NCBI GenBank assembly: GCA_018334615.1 | Contig: JAGXLP010000061.1 | Coordinates: forward strand, 1 to 7,225 | Direction: 5' to 3' | Source: Candidatus Bipolaricaulota bacterium | Lineage (GTDB): Bacteria; Bipolaricaulota; Bipolaricaulia; M55B111 | DNA length: 7,225 nucleotides | The notes under the pieces: generated by a model | Seen by the model: the letters and a program-made list of their open reading frames with translations, nothing else | Told to the model about the DNA's origin: nothing | Databases searched by the model: none | Position numbers and translations under genes: made by a program | In this document: positions 6,272 to 7,225 of the stretch, in pieces | Numbering within the stretch: position 1 is the first letter of the stretch | Layout of the letters: the number at the start of each line of letters is the position of its first letter

Positions 6272-6298
6272 TTAGTCATTCTTTACGTGTCGGGAGTG
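6225..6298. repeat. 10-bp perfect inverted repeat flanking the permease break point
   Basis: CACTCCCGAC at 6225-6234 lies inside the permease stub and its exact reverse complement GTCGGGAGTG at 6289-6298 lies just beyond the break. The 54-base spacing is long for a hairpin. The position on either side of the truncation suggests a scar of the rearrangement, though chance cannot be excluded. Confidence 0.4.
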
Positions 6299-6600
6299 AT
6301 TCTACCGGACCGGAGTTATCTATCAAAGTCTTAGCGCAGTAGGTGGTACAAGATTATTATGCAGCCGCCAACTATCAGAAGAGCTGGAAGCGGACGTCTA
6401 CTTTGCCCATCCTTATTGGCTTTTTCCAATGATAAATCATTAGAATTTTCTCTTGTTGAAGTCTCCGATTTTTACCGTTCTTTGGATGAGATTTGCGGCT
6501 GAAAGCGAGCGCCTGCTTATTCGGTTTTATGTCAAATATCGAAGCAGGTCAAAAGTAGATTTGTGCTCGCATTCACCTATGGGAGGCAGTTATAAAAATG
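6299..6600. other. Non-coding stretch between permease stub and tRNA-Pro
   Basis: About 300 bases with no recognisable gene. It holds one possible micro-ORF (6331-6429, minus), a weak ATTGG/CCAAT inverted repeat at about 6415-6430, and a T-rich run on the minus strand directly after the tRNA CCA (about 6594-6600) that may end tRNA transcription. I found no copy of the tRNA 3' end that would mark an attachment site, and no integrase or transposase. Confidence 0.5.
6331..6429 (-). CDS. Possible 32-residue single-pass membrane peptide
   Basis: A minus-strand open frame with a TTG start gives a short charged head (MEKANKDGQSRR), then LPALLIVGGCIIILYHLL, a good single membrane helix, and ends in Arg. 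No ribosome site is evident, and the frame stays open about 17 codons further upstream without an ATG. It may instead be the 3' end of a lost membrane-protein gene, which would fit the decayed surroundings. It is unlike the permease stub next to it. Confidence 0.3.
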   Translation of the reverse strand: MEKANKDGQSRRPLPALLIVGGCIIILYHLLR

Positions 6601-6677
6601 TGGTCGGGGAGACTGGATTTGAACCAGCGGCCCCCTGCTCCCAAAGCAGGTGCGCTACCAGGCTGCGCCACTCCCCG
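6601..6677 (-). tRNA. tRNA-Pro (anticodon UGG)
   Basis: 77 bases including an encoded CCA (6603-6601). The acceptor stem CGGGGAG/CTCCCCG is perfect, with discriminator A. The D stem is GCGC/GCGC, the anticodon stem CCTGC/GCAGG encloses TTTGGGA, giving anticodon TGG with G37, and the T stem GCTGG/CCAGT carries one G-T pair around TTCAAAT. C1:G72 with A73 is the bacterial tRNA-Pro identity; archaeal tRNA-Pro normally starts with G. No intron. This is the best evidence for the domain of the organism. Confidence 0.97.
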
Positions 6678-6916
6678 AAACAATATCAGGAAAAATAATC
6701 CTTCTGCTTGCGTTTTGATTTTTGCTGCGAGTTTAACTATCCCACGATAAATATTCTGCGATAAGTTCTCTCTAACTTCAACCCGCTCAACCGATCTACA
6801 GGCAAGCCGTGGGCTGGTGATGTGTTTGTTTGAAAAGTCCCCCGTAAAGTCAAAACTGACTGGGTTCGTAACTCTTCTAGAATTGGCTCCTCGGAGGGCT
6901 CAAGTTTAATTAAGTC

Positions 6917-6943
6917 GTTATCTTCAGGTCACCGGAAGATAAC
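6917..6943. promoter_or_regulatory. 27-bp near-perfect palindrome upstream of gyrB
   Basis: GTTATCTTC (6917-6925) and GAAGATAAC (6935-6943) are perfect 9-bp arms. The spacer AGGTCACCG continues the symmetry as GGT-C-ACC with a single A/G mismatch. No T-run follows, so it is not a terminator. It could be an operator, or an RNA hairpin if transcribed; it lies about 115 bases upstream of the predicted gyrB -10. Confidence 0.5.
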
Positions 6944-6991
6944 TAGTGAATAAGCATTGTCCCGCGGCAGGCTCTAGAGAACTCAGCTTAA

Positions 6992-7042
6992 TTTGCCAGA
7001 TTGACCCGAAACCCGCTCCAGAATAGGAATTAGACTGGCAAA
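6992..7042. repeat. 8-bp inverted repeat overlapping the gyrB -35
   Basis: TTTGCCAG at 6992-6999 and CTGGCAAA at 7035-7042, separated by 35 bases. The right arm covers the proposed -35 element. A dimeric regulator binding with looping, or a supercoiling-sensitive structure, is conceivable; chance is also possible. Confidence 0.35.
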
Positions 7043-7064
7043 AGATCACGAAATTTATTATAAT
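7035..7064 (+). promoter_or_regulatory. Promoter of gyrB
   Basis: A perfect -10 TATAAT (7059-7064) with a weak -35 CTGGCA (7035-7040, four of six) at an 18-base spacing. Transcription should begin near 7071, giving a leader of about 32 bases with a GAGGTGAT ribosome site. Confidence 0.6.
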
Positions 7065-7102
7065 CTTTGTGTCTTAGTGGATCCACTACTTGAGGTGATT
7101 AT

Positions 7103-7225
7103 ATGCCTTACGAAGCAGATCAAATTAAAGTTCTGGAGGATCTGGAAGCTGTCCGCAAGAGACCGGGGATGTACATTGGAAGTACCGGGCAAGAGGGAGT
7201 AATGCACTTGATCGACGAGGTGCTG
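7103..7225 (+). CDS. gyrB: DNA gyrase subunit B, N-terminal 41 residues (3' end outside window)
   Basis: The ATPase subunit of a type IIA topoisomerase, which uses ATP to introduce negative supercoils with GyrA. The 41 visible codons contain the family N-terminal signature: LEDLEAVRKRPGMYIGSTG (residues 11-29), which leads into the GHKL ATP-binding fold. The ATG is preceded by GAGGTGAT at a normal distance. The next segment, EGVMHLIDEVL, departs from the common GLHHLVYEVVDN of GyrB, so a ParE or a divergent paralogue cannot be excluded from this fragment. Confidence 0.85.
   Translation, partial: MPYEADQIKVLEDLEAVRKRPGMYIGSTGQEGVMHLIDEVL

Larger units (their letters stand above)
6678..7102. 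other. Divergent intergenic region between tRNA-Pro and gyrB
   Basis: About 425 bases without a convincing gene. It contains the gyrB promoter and two notable dyads described separately. A lesser dyad, AGTCA/TGACT with a 4-base spacer, is at 6848-6861. I looked for DnaA boxes (TTATNCACA type) because gyrB can lie near oriC and saw none. A TGATAT a few bases before the tRNA 5' end could be its -10, but no good -35 accompanies it. Confidence 0.5.

Noticed and set aside
6601..6677. Integration site of a mobile element at the tRNA-Pro 3' end
   Set aside because: No duplicate of the tRNA 3' end and no integrase or transposase in the window.
6678..7102. Replication origin next to gyrB
   Set aside because: No DnaA boxes, no A/T-rich repeat array and no dnaA or dnaN in view.
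1..7225. CRISPR array or other long interspersed repeats
   Set aside because: No regularly spaced direct repeats seen; the only tandem repeat is the 13-bp pair at 3521-3546.

Overview
This window reads as a chromosomal segment from a bacterium. The evidence is a tRNA-Pro with a bacterial C1:G72 acceptor end and an encoded CCA, sigma70-type promoter hexamers, Shine-Dalgarno sites before nearly every gene, and a gyrB-type gene. Base composition looks roughly balanced. Several proteins are rich in Asp/Glu, and the Lrp-type regulator has an architecture I associate mainly with haloarchaea. A salt-adapted, possibly anaerobic and poorly studied lineage is therefore plausible, but that is inference.

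Left part (1-2254): the 5' two thirds of larE (nickel-pincer cofactor sulfur transferase) leaves the window on the minus strand. A gene-free gap of about 400 bases separates it from a plus-strand DUF362 protein with a twin-arginine export signal and a TTG start. An 18-base gap follows, then a possible 40-residue ORF that overlaps predicted RNA hairpins.

Centre (2270-3823): an Lrp/AsnC regulator carries an extra C-terminal RCK_C (TrkA-C) ligand domain. Next is a strongly patterned control region: a TTGACA -35 with a 17-base spacer, a dyad across the -10 and a second perfect dyad just after the expected start of transcription. It drives two small genes, an unrecognised acidic 91-residue protein and a basic DUF433-like helix-turn-helix protein. 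This compact module is the most promising undescribed unit here.

Right part (3881-6600, minus strand): an alpha-oxoamine synthase (KBL/BioF-like) gene is coupled, with a 4-base gap, to a dipeptide epimerase of the enolase superfamily. Just upstream lies a 57-codon C-terminal stub of an OppC/DppC-type peptide permease. The pair was therefore probably once part of a peptide-uptake operon whose transporter section has been lost. The DNA between the stub and tRNA-Pro(UGG) is non-coding apart from a possible 32-residue membrane peptide.

Right edge (6678-7225): a gap of about 425 bases with several dyads, including a 27-bp near-palindrome, leads to a TATAAT promoter and the first 41 codons of gyrB.
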